Of a stretch of DNA of 64,000 nt, positions 45,984 to 56,438 are shown in pieces; the first letter of the stretch is position 1; every line of letters starts with the position of its first letter. A model generated the notes under the pieces. It was not told the origin of the DNA. It made no database searches and saw only the letters and a list, made by a program, of their open reading frames with translations. The DNA comes from Halomonas sp. SpR8 (lineage in GTDB: Bacteria; Pseudomonadota; Gammaproteobacteria; Pseudomonadales; Halomonadaceae): NCBI RefSeq assembly GCF_031010195.1, contig NZ_JAUAMC010000008.1:124001-188000 (forward strand), in the 5' to 3' direction. The translations under genes were made by a program, and so were the position numbers.

Positions 45984-47957
45984 ATGTCACCAATGCCGCG
46001 TGGTTTGTTTTTTGCGAAAACGCTTCTACTCATCAGTGGCCTGCTATTCAATGTGTCGGTACTGGCTTCAGAGAGCACCGTTTCGAAGGCCAGCGCTGCA
46101 GAAACAGCGTCTAACAGCGATGCGTTTGAAACAACCTCCAGCACCAATGTAGTGGGTGATTTAAATAGCGACGCGAATAACGTGGTGCCGGTTGAAACCG
46201 TTCACGGGTTATCGCTGTACGATAGCCCCGAGCTACCCGCAGATTTTCCCTACTTCCCTCACGTAAACCCACAGGCCCCCAAAGGTGGCACGATTACGCA
46301 TACCGCCGTGGGAAGCAGTTTTGACTCGACGAACCCGTTTATTATTCGCGGTACGCCGGTTACCGGTATTTCACAAATTTACGACACCCTAATGGCCAGC
46401 AATCCCAATGAGCCATTTAGCCTTTACGGCCTGCTGGCTGAAGGTGTTCGTCTAGACCCAGACAGGCAATGGATTGAATTCGACCTGCGCCCGGAAGCAC
46501 GTTTTCAGGATGGCGAACCGGTCACTGCCTACGATGTGGTTTTCTCGCTTAACTTGCTTCGTGAAGAGGGGAATCCGTTTTACGCCAGCTACTACGCTGG
46601 GGTGGAGGAAGCCATTGCTCTAAACGAGCACCAGGTACGCTTTACCTTTAATGATACCGACTCCCGAGAGCTACCGTTAATCGTTGCACAGTTGCCCATC
46701 CTCCCCCGCCACTATTGGGAGCCCCGCGACTTCACCTCACCGACCCTAGTCGCGCACCCAGGCTCCGGCCCCTACCGCATTAGCGAAGTAGACCCGGGTC
46801 GACGAATTGTCTACCAGCGCGATGAGAACTATTGGGGTAAAGATTTACCGGTCAACGTTGGTCGTTACAATATTGATCGCATCATTTACGACTACTACCG
46901 TGACCGGGATATTGCCTGGGAAGCGTTTAAAGCAGGCCTGACCGACTTTCGCACAGATGCCCGTGCCGCCACTTGGGCGATTGGCTATAATTTTCCTGCC
47001 TACGAAGAGGGCTTGGTCAAGCGGCTGACCGTACCGGACGTTAACCCATCCTTGATGCAGGCGTTTGTCTTCAACCTGCGTAAAGAGAAGTTTCAAGACC
47101 CGCGGGTGCGAGAAGCATTGAGCCTTACCTTCGATTTTCCGTGGCTTAATACCAATATTTTTTACGGCACTTACCAGCGCACCGAGAGTTTTTTCCAAAA
47201 TTCCGAAATGGAAGCCACCGGCTTACCCTCTGAAGAAGAGCTGGCACTATTGGAGCCTTTCCGTGAAGAGTTGATAGCCTCTCACGGCTCTGACCGCCTC
47301 TTCACCGAGCCGCTGCCCATTGAGCAGCCCACTGATTTACGCGAGAGGCTACGCAAAGCACTCGACCTGCTACGTGAGGCAGGTTACCGGGTTGAAGACG
47401 GTGTATTAGTCAATCAGGATACCGGACGACCGTTAAGCCTCGAAGTATTGCTCTACGACTCAGGCCTTGAACGGGTCGTTCAACCCATGCTGCGCAACAT
47501 GGCCCGCTTAGGGGTGCAGACATCGCTGCGTATCGTTGATATTAATCAATATTTAAACCGGCAGCGTAATTACGACTATGACATAGTGATCAGCCATTTC
47601 CCGCAGTCGAACAACCCGGGCAATGAGCAGCGCGATTTCTGGACCAGCGCCGCCGCCGAGGCACCGCAAAGCCGCAACCGGATGGCACTGGCGCATCCGG
47701 CAGTCGATGCACTGGTGGAGGAGATCATTAGCGCCGATGGCCGTGAAGAGCTGGATACCGTCACCCGCGCGCTGGATCGAGTTCTACGCTGGGGATTTTA
47801 TGTGATTCCCCACTACCACTCTGGAGAGACCCGTATCGCCATTTGGGATAAGTTTGGCTACCCAGAGCCGTTCCCAGCGTATGCCATGGATCTGGATGCG
47901 TGGTGGGTAGACACTGACCGTGAAGCAGCACTACAGCGCCGTCAACGGGGCCGCTAA
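45984..47957 (+). CDS. yejA: Oligopeptide ABC transporter binding protein YejA
   Basis: Protein of 657 residues. An N-terminal signal peptide, then a family-5 extracellular solute-binding domain beginning LSLYDSPELPADFPYF, a signature of the YejA branch. It delivers peptides, including microcin C-type compounds, to YejBEF. An extra Ser/Ala/Asn-rich spacer of about 40 residues lies between signal and domain. First of four genes in order. Confidence 0.92.
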   Translation: MSPMPRGLFFAKTLLLISGLLFNVSVLASESTVSKASAAETASNSDAFETTSSTNVVGDLNSDANNVVPVETVHGLSLYDSPELPADFPYFPHVNPQAPKGGTITHTAVGSSFDSTNPFIIRGTPVTGISQIYDTLMASNPNEPFSLYGLLAEGVRLDPDRQWIEFDLRPEARFQDGEPVTAYDVVFSLNLLREEGNPFYASYYAGVEEAIALNEHQVRFTFNDTDSRELPLIVAQLPILPRHYWEPRDFTSPTLVAHPGSGPYRISEVDPGRRIVYQRDENYWGKDLPVNVGRYNIDRIIYDYYRDRDIAWEAFKAGLTDFRTDARAATWAIGYNFPAYEEGLVKRLTVPDVNPSLMQAFVFNLRKEKFQDPRVREALSLTFDFPWLNTNIFYGTYQRTESFFQNSEMEATGLPSEEELALLEPFREELIASHGSDRLFTEPLPIEQPTDLRERLRKALDLLREAGYRVEDGVLVNQDTGRPLSLEVLLYDSGLERVVQPMLRNMARLGVQTSLRIVDINQYLNRQRNYDYDIVISHFPQSNNPGNEQRDFWTSAAAEAPQSRNRMALAHPAVDALVEEIISADGREELDTVTRALDRVLRWGFYVIPHYHSGETRIAIWDKFGYPEPFPAYAMDLDAWWVDTDREAALQRRQRGR

Positions 47958-48034
47958 CGCTGGCTGAATGACAACTACTTAATCGCAACGGCTTATCCTC
48001 AACGGTTTCATCGTCATAAACCTCGGAGTGCTCT

Positions 48035-49108
48035 GTGGCCCGCTATACCCTACGCCGACTGCTGCTAATGTTTCCGACTCTCTTCGGGATCATGCTTCTC
48101 AATTTTATGATTGTTCAGGCGGCGCCAGGCGGGCCAATTGATCAGATGTTGGCGCGTTTTGAAGGCGCTAACGCCATGGCCAGCACCCGCTTGGATATGG
48201 GCGGCGCCGATGTCCAGGTCAGCGATGACTCACGGGGCGCCCGGGGGATCGATCCGCGCTTTATCGAACAGCTGGAACAGCAGTTTGGTTTTGACAAGCC
48301 CGCCCACGAACGCTTTATCGGCATGATGGCGGACTACCTCACCCTCGATTTTGGGACCAGTTTCTTCCGTGATCGACCGGTCACCGAACTGATGATCGAG
48401 CGGCTGCCGGTCTCCATATCGTTAGGGCTCTGGACGACGCTGCTGGTCTATTTAATCTCCATTCCGTTAGGAATTAAAAAAGCGCTTCGCCACGGCTCCC
48501 GGTTTGACGTCTGGTCGTCGGGCTTAGTGATCGTTGGTTATGCCATTCCAGGCTTTCTGTTTGCGATTCTGTTGATTGTGCTGTTTGCCGGGGGCACCTA
48601 CTGGGACTTATTCCCTTTACGCGGCTTGACCTCCCCTGACTTCGACCAGCTTTCCGCCTGGGGCAAGGTAAAGGACTACTTCTGGCATATCACCCTTCCG
48701 GTTATTGCCGCCTCGATTGGCAGCTTTGCCACACTGACAATGCTGACCAAAAACAGCTTTCTCGATGAGATTCACAAGCAGTATGTAATTACCGCCCGCG
48801 CCAAGGGCGCCGACGAACGGCGCGTGCTCTATGGCCATGTGTTTCGCAACGCCATGCTGATCATTATCGCGGGCCTGCCCGCCGCCATGATTGGTATTTT
48901 CTTCACCGGCGCGCTGTTGATCGAAGTGATCTTCTCCCTGGATGGGCTGGGCCTGCTCGGTTTTGAGGCGATCATGCAGCGGGATTACCCGGTGATATTC
49001 GGCACCCTCTTCCTGTACACCGTCATCGGCTTAATCCTCAAACTGATTTCCGACTTGACCTACGTGTGGGTAGACCCGCGTATCGACTTTTCGACTCGGG
49101 AGTCGTGA
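48035..49108 (+). CDS. yejB: Oligopeptide ABC transporter permease YejB
   Basis: Protein of 357 residues with the BPD_transp_1 fold and about six membrane helices; the EAA loop is in [21 protein letters not shown]. Starts with GTG 48035 after CGGAG. Pairs with YejE to form the channel. Confidence 0.92.
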   Translation: MARYTLRRLLLMFPTLFGIMLLNFMIVQAAPGGPIDQMLARFEGANAMASTRLDMGGADVQVSDDSRGARGIDPRFIEQLEQQFGFDKPAHERFIGMMADYLTLDFGTSFFRDRPVTELMIERLPVSISLGLWTTLLVYLISIPLGIKKALRHGSRFDVWSSGLVIVGYAIPGFLFAILLIVLFAGGTYWDLFPLRGLTSPDFDQLSAWGKVKDYFWHITLPVIAASIGSFATLTMLTKNSFLDEIHKQYVITARAKGADERRVLYGHVFRNAMLIIIAGLPAAMIGIFFTGALLIEVIFSLDGLGLLGFEAIMQRDYPVIFGTLFLYTVIGLILKLISDLTYVWVDPRIDFSTRES

Positions 49109-49110
49109 TA

Positions 49111-50187
49111 ATGGCCTCCTTATCGTTACGCTTATCGCCTATCACTCGCCGTCGATTGGCCGCTTTCAAAGCCAATCGTCGTGCCCGGGTATCACTCTGG
49201 CTATTTGCCACGCTGTTTATCCTTAGCCTGTTTGCCGAGCTGATTGCCAACGACAAACCCATCGTTATGCAGTACGACGGTCAGTGGTATTTCCCCATGT
49301 TGGTGGACTACCCAGAAACCGAATTTGACGGCTTTCTACCGACCCGAACGGACTATCTGGATCCTTTTGTTCAGCAACAGATTAAAGATCACGGCTGGGC
49401 GCTGTGGCCCATCATTCCTTTTTCCTACCAGACCCTGGATATGAATATGAACCGCCCCTCCCCGGCCCCGCCGGATAGCCGCCACTGGCTGGGCACCGAT
49501 GACCAGGGACGGGATGTAACGGCACGGGTAATTTATGGTTTTCGGCTTTCGGTGGCCTTTGCCCTGGTGCTCACTGCAGGGTCGTTAGTCATTGGTGTCG
49601 TGGTGGGCGGCGTGCAGGGCTACTTTGGCGGCAAAATTGATTTGATCGGTCAACGGTTCACCGAGATATGGTCAGGTCTGCCGGTACTATTTTTACTGAT
49701 TATTTTAGCCAGCTTTGTTCAGCCGGGGTTCTGGTGGCTGCTAGGAATTATGCTGCTTTTTTCGTGGTTGGGTCTGGTCGATATCGTACGCGCCGAGTTC
49801 CTGCGTGCGCGTAATTTGGAGTATGTACGCGCGGCGAAAGCCATGGGGTTGCCGTCACGCTTGATCATGTGGCGCCACGTGCTACCCAATGCCATGGTCG
49901 CCACGCTAACATTTATTCCCTTTCTGTTTACCGGCGCCATTGGCACCTTGACCGCGCTGGACTTCCTCGGTTTCGGCCTACCCCCTGGTGCTCCTTCGCT
50001 AGGTGAACTGGCGGCACAGGGCAAAAATAATCTACACGCACCATGGCTGGGTATCACAGCGTTTATGACGTTAGCGATCATGCTGTCACTGCTGGTATTT
50101 ATCGGCGAGGGCTTGCGCGATGCCTTCGACCCCCGCCATGTGCAGCAGCGCCAGGCAGGCCCCGCCCAGGAGACTCAGCATGCCTAA
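49111..50187 (+). CDS. yejE: Oligopeptide ABC transporter permease YejE
   Basis: Protein of 358 residues. An N-terminal helix and a long periplasmic loop are typical of YejE, followed by the permease domain with the EAA loop AAKAMGLPSRLIMWRHVLPNA. ATG 49111 starts two bases after the yejB stop and has GGGAG at eight bases; the longer frame from 49066 is not needed. Confidence 0.92.
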   Translation: MASLSLRLSPITRRRLAAFKANRRARVSLWLFATLFILSLFAELIANDKPIVMQYDGQWYFPMLVDYPETEFDGFLPTRTDYLDPFVQQQIKDHGWALWPIIPFSYQTLDMNMNRPSPAPPDSRHWLGTDDQGRDVTARVIYGFRLSVAFALVLTAGSLVIGVVVGGVQGYFGGKIDLIGQRFTEIWSGLPVLFLLIILASFVQPGFWWLLGIMLLFSWLGLVDIVRAEFLRARNLEYVRAAKAMGLPSRLIMWRHVLPNAMVATLTFIPFLFTGAIGTLTALDFLGFGLPPGAPSLGELAAQGKNNLHAPWLGITAFMTLAIMLSLLVFIGEGLRDAFDPRHVQQRQAGPAQETQHA

Positions 50188-51763
50188 TCCTCTACTGCGC
50201 ATTGAGCATCTTGATGTCACCTTTGATGGCACCCCGGTAGTGCACTCACTCTCACTCACTCTCAATGCGGGTGAAACCCTGGCGATTGTCGGCGAGTCCG
50301 GCTCGGGAAAGTCAGTATCGGCGCTGGGGATGGTGAATCTATTGCCTAGTAATGCCACCGTTCAGGGCGAGCGCTGGCTGGTTGATACCAATCTGGCCAA
50401 TTTAACGGAGACTCAGTGGAACGCCGTGCGCGGCAATCGCGTTGGTTTTATCTTTCAGGAACCGATGACCTCGCTCAACCCTCTGCACCGAGTGGGTAAG
50501 CAGATAGGCGAAGCGCTACGCCTTCACCAGGGGCTGCGGGGCGAGGCCGCCCGCCAACGCAGCAAAACGCTACTGGAACAGGTGAAACTACCGCGCCCGG
50601 ACGAACTGCTGGATGCCTGGCCCCACCAGCTCTCGGGTGGGCAGCGCCAGCGGGTGATGATTGCCATGGCGATTGCCAACAACCCATCGCTGCTGATTGC
50701 CGACGAACCCACCACCGCGTTGGACGTTACCGTTCAGCAGGAAATTCTCGCCCTGCTACGTGAACTGCGCGATCACCATGGCATGGGCATGCTGTTTATC
50801 AGCCACGACTTGAATCTGGTGCGCCGTTATGCGGATCGTATCTGCGTTATGTATCAGGGCCGCATACAAGAGATCGGTCCGGTAGAGCAGGTCTTTCAGC
50901 ACCCGCAAAGCGATTACACCAAAGCACTACTTGCGGCTGAACCGGAAGGTAGGCCCCAAGCCATTGAGCAAACAGCCCCCCTACTGACAGCACGTCAGTT
51001 GAGCGTCAGTTTCAAGCGGCCTAAAACCGGCTTGTTCAAGCGTCAGCCGCCCGCTTTTGTGGCGCTTCAACCCACTGATTTTCAAATTGCACCGGGTGAA
51101 ACCCTGGGCATTGTGGGTGAGTCCGGCTCGGGTAAAACCACGCTGGCGTCGGCGGTCATGCGGCTGGTCACCAGCCAAGGTGATGTAACTCTTGGCAATG
51201 ATAAACTAAGTGCCCTAACCGGCGATGCGTTACGCCGTCATCGGCATCGCTTACAGATGGTGTTTCAAGACCCCTATGGCGCCCTTTCACCGCGTATGCC
51301 GGTGTTCGATATCGTCAGCGAGGGGTTGCGCTTTCACTACCCTCATCTCTCTATTGAGGAAATCGCCCAGCGGGTCAAGCAAACGCTGCACGAGGTAGGT
51401 TTGCCCGAGAGCTGTGCCGCCCGCTACCCTCATGAATTTTCCGGCGGTCAGCGCCAGCGTATTGCCGTGGCAAGGGCGATCATATTAGAGCCAGAACTGC
51501 TGGTGCTTGATGAGCCCACCTCAGCGTTAGATCGTACCGTGCAGAAGCAGCTAGTCGCCCTGTTGCGCGATCTACAGGCACGCCGTCAGCTGAGCTATCT
51601 GTTTATTAGCCACGACCTGGCCGTCGTCCGCGCGATGGCCCACCGTATTATGGTGCTCAAGGATGGCGAAGTGGTCGAACAGGGCTCCTGCCTGGAGGTT
51701 CTTTCAGCGCCACAGCACGCTTATACTCAAGCGCTAATCGCCGCAGCGCATCTGACGCACTAG
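50180..51763 (+). CDS. yejF: Oligopeptide ABC transporter ATPase YejF (two nucleotide-binding domains)
   Basis: Protein of 527 residues with two fused ABC domains, each with a Walker A ([11 protein letters not shown] and [11 protein letters not shown]), ABC signature (LSGGQRQR and FSGGQRQR) and Walker B ([11 protein letters not shown] and [11 protein letters not shown]). Starts at ATG 50180, overlapping the yejE stop by eight bases, with AGGAG upstream. Completes the importer. Confidence 0.95.
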   Translation: MPNPLLRIEHLDVTFDGTPVVHSLSLTLNAGETLAIVGESGSGKSVSALGMVNLLPSNATVQGERWLVDTNLANLTETQWNAVRGNRVGFIFQEPMTSLNPLHRVGKQIGEALRLHQGLRGEAARQRSKTLLEQVKLPRPDELLDAWPHQLSGGQRQRVMIAMAIANNPSLLIADEPTTALDVTVQQEILALLRELRDHHGMGMLFISHDLNLVRRYADRICVMYQGRIQEIGPVEQVFQHPQSDYTKALLAAEPEGRPQAIEQTAPLLTARQLSVSFKRPKTGLFKRQPPAFVALQPTDFQIAPGETLGIVGESGSGKTTLASAVMRLVTSQGDVTLGNDKLSALTGDALRRHRHRLQMVFQDPYGALSPRMPVFDIVSEGLRFHYPHLSIEEIAQRVKQTLHEVGLPESCAARYPHEFSGGQRQRIAVARAIILEPELLVLDEPTSALDRTVQKQLVALLRDLQARRQLSYLFISHDLAVVRAMAHRIMVLKDGEVVEQGSCLEVLSAPQHAYTQALIAAAHLTH

Positions 51764-51844
51764 CGAAATAGCGAAAATTGCCACGGATCTTAATGCTTTT
51801 AATGCTCGAACTAAGATAACGGTATAAGTATCGAAGTGAAATAA

Positions 51845-51871
51845 AGCCGCTTACCATTTTGGAAAGCGGCT
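51845..51871 (-). terminator. Hairpin after rsuA
   Basis: AGCCGCTT (51845-51852) and AAGCGGCT (51864-51871) form an 8-bp stem with an 11-base loop. The minus strand continues TTTATTT, so it is a modest terminator for rsuA and may also serve yejF. Confidence 0.6.
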
Positions 51872-51893
51872 AATGGAGACCTTTACCAAGGGC

Positions 51894-52601
51894 TCAGAAG
51901 AGCGCGATTTCGTCGGCGGTTAATTCTCGCCATTCACCGGGCGCCAGATTGGCATCCAAGGCTAAATCACCGATGGAGCTACGATGCAGTGAGTTCACGT
52001 GATTGCCCAAGGCGGCAAACATTCGCTTCACCTGGTGATAGCGTCCTTCGGTAATGGTGAGTTCTGCCTGAGTGGGCGACAGCAGTCGAAGTGTTGCGGG
52101 CTGCGTCGGCGTCTCCTCCCCATCCAGCATCAGACCATCGGCAACTTGGCCAATTGCCCACTCCGCCGACGCGCCTTCCATAGGCTCCGCTAGCTCGGCG
52201 ATATACACCTTGGCACAGCGATGGCGCGGTGACGTGACACGGTGCGACCACTGGCCATCATCGGTTAACAGCAGCAAGCCCGTGGTATCCACATCTAACC
52301 GCCCTACCGGCTGTAACCGATCCGCTTTGGGTAAATCAATTAGATCGATTGCTCTTTTATAGAGACCGCGACGGGCGTTACATTCAACGTCGACGGGCTT
52401 GTGCAGCATAATGTAGCGCAAGCCTACCAACCCCAACCTCTCACCGTTGAGCACCACTACATCGTTATCGGTATCGATTTGGGTCGCCGACTGTTTTATC
52501 GGCTCACCGTTTAGGGTCACTTCGCCATTTTTGAGTGCCCGCTTAGCGAGGCTACGAGTCAACGGTGAGGTTTCACTCAAAAAACGATCAAGGCGCATCA
52601 T
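51894..52601 (-). CDS. rsuA: 16S rRNA pseudouridine(516) synthase RsuA
   Basis: Protein of 235 residues. S4 RNA-binding domain (about 1-48) then a pseudouridine synthase domain with the catalytic D103 in GRLDVDTTGLLLLT. The EGRYHQVKRMFAALGN motif is typical of RsuA/RluE/RluF; length and N-terminal S4 favour RsuA. Its start overlaps the omega-amidase stop (TAATG). Confidence 0.88.
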   Translation of the reverse strand: MMRLDRFLSETSPLTRSLAKRALKNGEVTLNGEPIKQSATQIDTDNDVVVLNGERLGLVGLRYIMLHKPVDVECNARRGLYKRAIDLIDLPKADRLQPVGRLDVDTTGLLLLTDDGQWSHRVTSPRHRCAKVYIAELAEPMEGASAEWAIGQVADGLMLDGEETPTQPATLRLLSPTQAELTITEGRYHQVKRMFAALGNHVNSLHRSSIGDLALDANLAPGEWRELTADEIALF

Positions 52602-53413
52602 TAACCCACTCCTGGCAGCAGCTTAAAGTGGTCGGCATCTTGCCAGGCAGGAAATTTTTCACGAAAAGCATCAAGGGTAGTTTTATCCAGCGTGCCCGTT
52701 TCTATAAACGGGGTATGGGCAGGTTTATCAATCAGCGGTTCACCTTTGAAGTCGACCAACAAGGAATCGCCGCTGTAGGCAAGCCCTTTGGCATCTTCTC
52801 CAACGCGGTTAACGCCAATCACATAGCTTAAATTCTCTACCGCGCGGGCCTGTAGCAGCGTGCGCCAAGGGTGACGACGCGGTGCTGGCCAGTTGGCGAT
52901 ACACAGCAGCGCATCATACTCGAAATGCTCCCCTTCTGCTGGCTGCTGACGCATCCACACCGGGAAACGCAGGTCGTAGCACACGCTCAGTAGCAGTTTG
53001 AAGCCGTTAAGCTCTACCACCTTTCGCTCACTGCCCATGCCGTAGCGCTCATGCTCACCGGCCATGCGGAACAGGTGACGCTTGTCGTAGTGGGTTATCT
53101 CACCCTCCGGTGTCGCCCAGATCAGGCGGTTATAAAACTCGCCGTGCTCTTGGATGGCGACACTGCCGGTTACGACACAGTTGCGTGCCTTCGCCTGGGC
53201 TTGCAGCCAGGCAACGCTTTGACTTTCCGCCATCGGCTGAGCCATTTCGCGTGAGTTCATGGTAAAACCCGTGGCAAACATCTCCGGCAATACAATAAGA
53301 TCCGTATCGCGGCTATCGAGCTCGCCCAGCAACTGCTCAAGATGAGCGTGGTTGGCCTGGGGGTCTTCCCAGCGCAGATCGCACTGCACTAGCGTGTTCC
53401 TAAGTTGACTCAC
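52601..53413 (-). CDS. Omega-amidase (YafV-like), nitrilase superfamily
   Basis: Protein of 270 residues with the nitrilase triad E44 (LPEMFATGF), K111 (YDKRHLF) and C145 (SVCYDLRFP). It hydrolyses alpha-ketoglutaramate or alpha-ketosuccinamate, a repair step after transaminations. Start is GTG 53413 with GGAGG seven bases upstream. Coupled to rsuA. Confidence 0.9.
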   Translation of the reverse strand: MSQLRNTLVQCDLRWEDPQANHAHLEQLLGELDSRDTDLIVLPEMFATGFTMNSREMAQPMAESQSVAWLQAQAKARNCVVTGSVAIQEHGEFYNRLIWATPEGEITHYDKRHLFRMAGEHERYGMGSERKVVELNGFKLLLSVCYDLRFPVWMRQQPAEGEHFEYDALLCIANWPAPRRHPWRTLLQARAVENLSYVIGVNRVGEDAKGLAYSGDSLLVDFKGEPLIDKPAHTPFIETGTLDKTTLDAFREKFPAWQDADHFKLLPGVG

Positions 53414-53476
53414 GTAACACCTCCATTTCGTCAGTCCGTTTATGCTAGATTAGCATCTTTAAATAATGAGGCTGCT

Positions 53477-54385
53477 ATGCTTCCTACTCCAACACGCGAC
53501 CCTGCCGCCGTCAAAGGCGTTATGTTTGGATTAACCGCCTACATCATGTGGGGCTGCTTTCCGCTCTTTTTTGCCCTGTTTGACGGTGTTCCCGCCTTTG
53601 AAATATTGATTCATCGTATCATTTGGGCGTGTCTGTTCTTGGTCGGTTTGATTACCTTGCTGCGCCGCTGGCCTCCAGTGGTCACTGCACTAGGTGAACC
53701 CAAGCGGCTTGGGCGGGTGCTGGCCTGCGCGTTATTAATTGCGTTTAACTGGGGTATCTATATCTATGCGGTGGAGTCTAAGCAGGTACTGCAGGCAAGT
53801 TTGGGCTACTTCTTGACCCCGTTAGTGAATGTCGCCCTGGGCATGCTGGTACTGCGGGAAGTGATGGCAAAACTGCAGTTGGCCGCTTTGGGCTTGGCCA
53901 GCGTTGCCATTGCCATCCAATTTGTAATGCTAGGCGAACTGCCTTGGATTAGCCTGGTGCTGGCATTAAGCTTTGGCAGTTACGGCCTGTTTCGTAAGCA
54001 GGTGCCGCTGGACGGTTTATCAGGCCTATTTGTCGAAACCCTGCTGCTATTTCCTCTCGCCCTCATCGCCTTAGCCTGGCTAAGCTGGAACGGCAGCTCA
54101 CATTTTCTACAAGAACCATCAACAACGGGCCTTATGATCGCTAGTGGGGCTTTGACCGCACTGCCGCTTATGGCCTTCGCAGGTGCGGCTCGCCGCTTGC
54201 GCTTGGCGACGCTGGGCTTTTTGATGTACATCAATCCGACCATCCAATTCCTCATTGCCTTAACCGTTTTCGGCGAGCCCTTGGGCATTATCCAATTGGC
54301 CACATTTGTGCTTATTTGGATTGGACTCGCGCTTTACTCCTGGTCGGCATGGCAGTCACGCACCCGCTACGCGGCGGTTGATTAA
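53477..54385 (+). CDS. rarD: RarD-type EamA transporter
   Basis: Protein of 302 residues with about ten hydrophobic helices and the RarD opening (GLTAYIMWGCFPLFFALF). RarD proteins are predicted permeases linked to chloramphenicol sensitivity; the true substrate is unknown. ATG 53477 with TGAGG six bases upstream is chosen over the frame start at 53405, which would overlap the opposing gene. Confidence 0.88.
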   Translation: MLPTPTRDPAAVKGVMFGLTAYIMWGCFPLFFALFDGVPAFEILIHRIIWACLFLVGLITLLRRWPPVVTALGEPKRLGRVLACALLIAFNWGIYIYAVESKQVLQASLGYFLTPLVNVALGMLVLREVMAKLQLAALGLASVAIAIQFVMLGELPWISLVLALSFGSYGLFRKQVPLDGLSGLFVETLLLFPLALIALAWLSWNGSSHFLQEPSTTGLMIASGALTALPLMAFAGAARRLRLATLGFLMYINPTIQFLIALTVFGEPLGIIQLATFVLIWIGLALYSWSAWQSRTRYAAVD

Positions 54386-54514
54386 TGCCAGCGGAGCGAT
54401 GAGCCAGTGATTAGCCATTTTTGAACACCACAGTGCAAGTGAATATAAGCGCTGAAACAAAATGGAATATCCCTTACTCTTTCTGTTCTGCTTCACTCAC
54501 TACATCTGGAAACC

Positions 54515-56215
54515 ATGCTAAAGCGCTATTTGCCCATATTGACGTGGCTCCCCCACTATAATAAGCGCTTGCTGGGGGCCGACCTGCTGGCGGGTTTGAT
54601 CGTCACCGTGATGGTCATTCCCCAATCGCTCGCCTATGCGCTACTGGCCGGTCTCCCTGCGGTGGTTGGCCTGTATGCCAGCATACTGCCGCAACTGGTT
54701 TACACCCTATTCGGCACCAGCAAAACCCTCGCCGTCGGGCCAGTCGCGATTATCGCGCTGATGACCGGTGCCGCGCTCTCCTCCGTGGCGGCTACCGGCA
54801 CGGAGACTTATTTACAGGCAGCGCTCATATTGTCTCTGCTTTCCGGCGGCATGCTCGTGACCATGGGCCTATTGAGAATGGGCTTTTTCAGCAATTTTTT
54901 AAGCCACCCGGTTATTTCTGGCTTCTTAACGGCATCGGGTATTTTGATCGCCGCTAGCCAACTTGGCAGTTTGCTGGGCGTCGAGAGTAGTGGCTTTACC
55001 CTGGTGGAGCGCTTGACGACCCTGGTACCCAATTTAGACACGTTCAACCTACCTACTTTACTGATCGGTGGTAGCACCCTGCTATTTTTAATCACCATGC
55101 GCCGCCACGGAAAGTCAGCGCTGCATAAGCTTGGGCTGCCGCTACTTCTGGCGGATTTAATCGCCAAAGCAGGTCCCGTTTTTGCAGTGGTGATCACTAC
55201 CTTGGTAACTTGGCAGTGGCAGCTAACAGAGCGCGGCGTTGAAGTGGTAGGGCAGATTCCCGGCGGGTTACCCACGCTTAGCTTTCCAATAGGCGACTTC
55301 TCGCTCTGGAAGGCGCTATTAATTCCAGCGCTGCTGATTAGCTTAGTCGGCTTTGTGGAGTCGGTTTCCATGGGGCAAATGCTGGCCGCTAAACGGCGTC
55401 AACGTATTTCACCCAACCAAGAGCTTATCGGCCTGGGTGCGACGAATCTGGCCGCGGGATTTACCAGCGGCATGCCGGTAACCGGCGGCTTGTCACGTAC
55501 CGTGATTAACTACGATGCCGGCGCGCAAACGCCCGCGGCAGGTGCTTTTGCAGCATTAGGCATTGCACTGGTGACGATGTATTTTACCGGTTGGCTCTAC
55601 TATTTACCTATCGCGACCTTGGCAGCGACGATTACCGTATCGATTTTGACCCTGGTGGATATTGCCATGCTGCGCCAAACTTGGCGCTACTCCCGCAGTG
55701 ACTTTGCTGCCATGGCGGTGACCATACTGCTCACCCTTTGCGAAGGGGTCGAAGCAGGCATCATCAGTGGGGTCACCCTTTCGATCGCGCTATTTTTATA
55801 TCGCACCAGTCGCCCCCATAGCGCTCTGGTAGGCCGGGTGCCGGACACGGAGCATTTTCGCAATACCGCGCGCCATGAAGTCGAAACCGTTAGCAATGTA
55901 GCCCTGCTACGTATCGACGAAAGCCTCTATTTTGCCAACGCCCGCTATCTGGAAGACACCGTCTATAACCTCGTAGCGAGCCACCCGGAACTTGAGCATG
56001 TGGTATTGATCTGCTCAGCGGTCAACCTGATCGATGCTTCGGCGCTTGAAAGCCTGGATGCTATCAACGCCCGCTTAAAAGACTCCGATGTAAAACTGCA
56101 CCTATCCGAAGTCAAAGGGCCGGTGATGGATCGACTTAAGAACAGCGATTTTCTAGACGCTCTCACAGGCCGCGTTTTTCTCAGTACCTACGCCGCGTGG
56201 CGTGAATTCTCCTAA
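54515..56215 (+). CDS. SulP-family anion transporter with STAS domain
   Basis: Protein of 566 residues. A SulP membrane domain of 10-14 helices (LIVTVMVIPQSLAYALLAGL; MPVTGGLSRTVINYDAGAQT) is followed by a STAS domain at about 450-560. The family carries sulfate, bicarbonate, dicarboxylates or other anions, usually with Na+ or H+. Substrate cannot be fixed from sequence; no carbonic anhydrase is fused or adjacent. A strong terminator follows. Confidence 0.9.
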   Translation: MLKRYLPILTWLPHYNKRLLGADLLAGLIVTVMVIPQSLAYALLAGLPAVVGLYASILPQLVYTLFGTSKTLAVGPVAIIALMTGAALSSVAATGTETYLQAALILSLLSGGMLVTMGLLRMGFFSNFLSHPVISGFLTASGILIAASQLGSLLGVESSGFTLVERLTTLVPNLDTFNLPTLLIGGSTLLFLITMRRHGKSALHKLGLPLLLADLIAKAGPVFAVVITTLVTWQWQLTERGVEVVGQIPGGLPTLSFPIGDFSLWKALLIPALLISLVGFVESVSMGQMLAAKRRQRISPNQELIGLGATNLAAGFTSGMPVTGGLSRTVINYDAGAQTPAAGAFAALGIALVTMYFTGWLYYLPIATLAATITVSILTLVDIAMLRQTWRYSRSDFAAMAVTILLTLCEGVEAGIISGVTLSIALFLYRTSRPHSALVGRVPDTEHFRNTARHEVETVSNVALLRIDESLYFANARYLEDTVYNLVASHPELEHVVLICSAVNLIDASALESLDAINARLKDSDVKLHLSEVKGPVMDRLKNSDFLDALTGRVFLSTYAAWREFS

Positions 56216-56240
56216 CAATTAACATACGCGATATAGCTCT

Positions 56241-56267
56241 AAAGCCAGGCAATTGCCTGGCTTTTTT
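56241..56267 (+). terminator. Rho-independent terminator after the SulP gene
   Basis: AAAGCCAGGCAATTGCCTGG continues to a full 24-base palindrome (56241-56264) and then a T-run to 56267. Symmetric, so it could act in both directions. Confidence 0.9.
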
Positions 56268-56438
56268 ACGCGTGTCTAATACTAGCTAGGGCGCGCAATA
56301 ACATCGTCGTTGACATTCACCCGACCGCTTCTCTACTATCAGTCGACCACTTAGCAAAACTAAGTACCGCACAGCAAAACACTATGTAGCACAACGTAAC
56401 CAAAACCAAAAGCACAACCACAATAAAGGAGCATCGCA

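Noticed and set aside
45984-51763. Microcin-related cluster around yejABEF
   Set aside because: No precursor peptide, modification or immunity gene is present; this is the ordinary peptide importer.
54808-55371. Minus-strand open frame of 187 codons inside the SulP gene
   Set aside because: Antisense shadow of a clear transporter gene; serine and lysine-rich sequence without family features.
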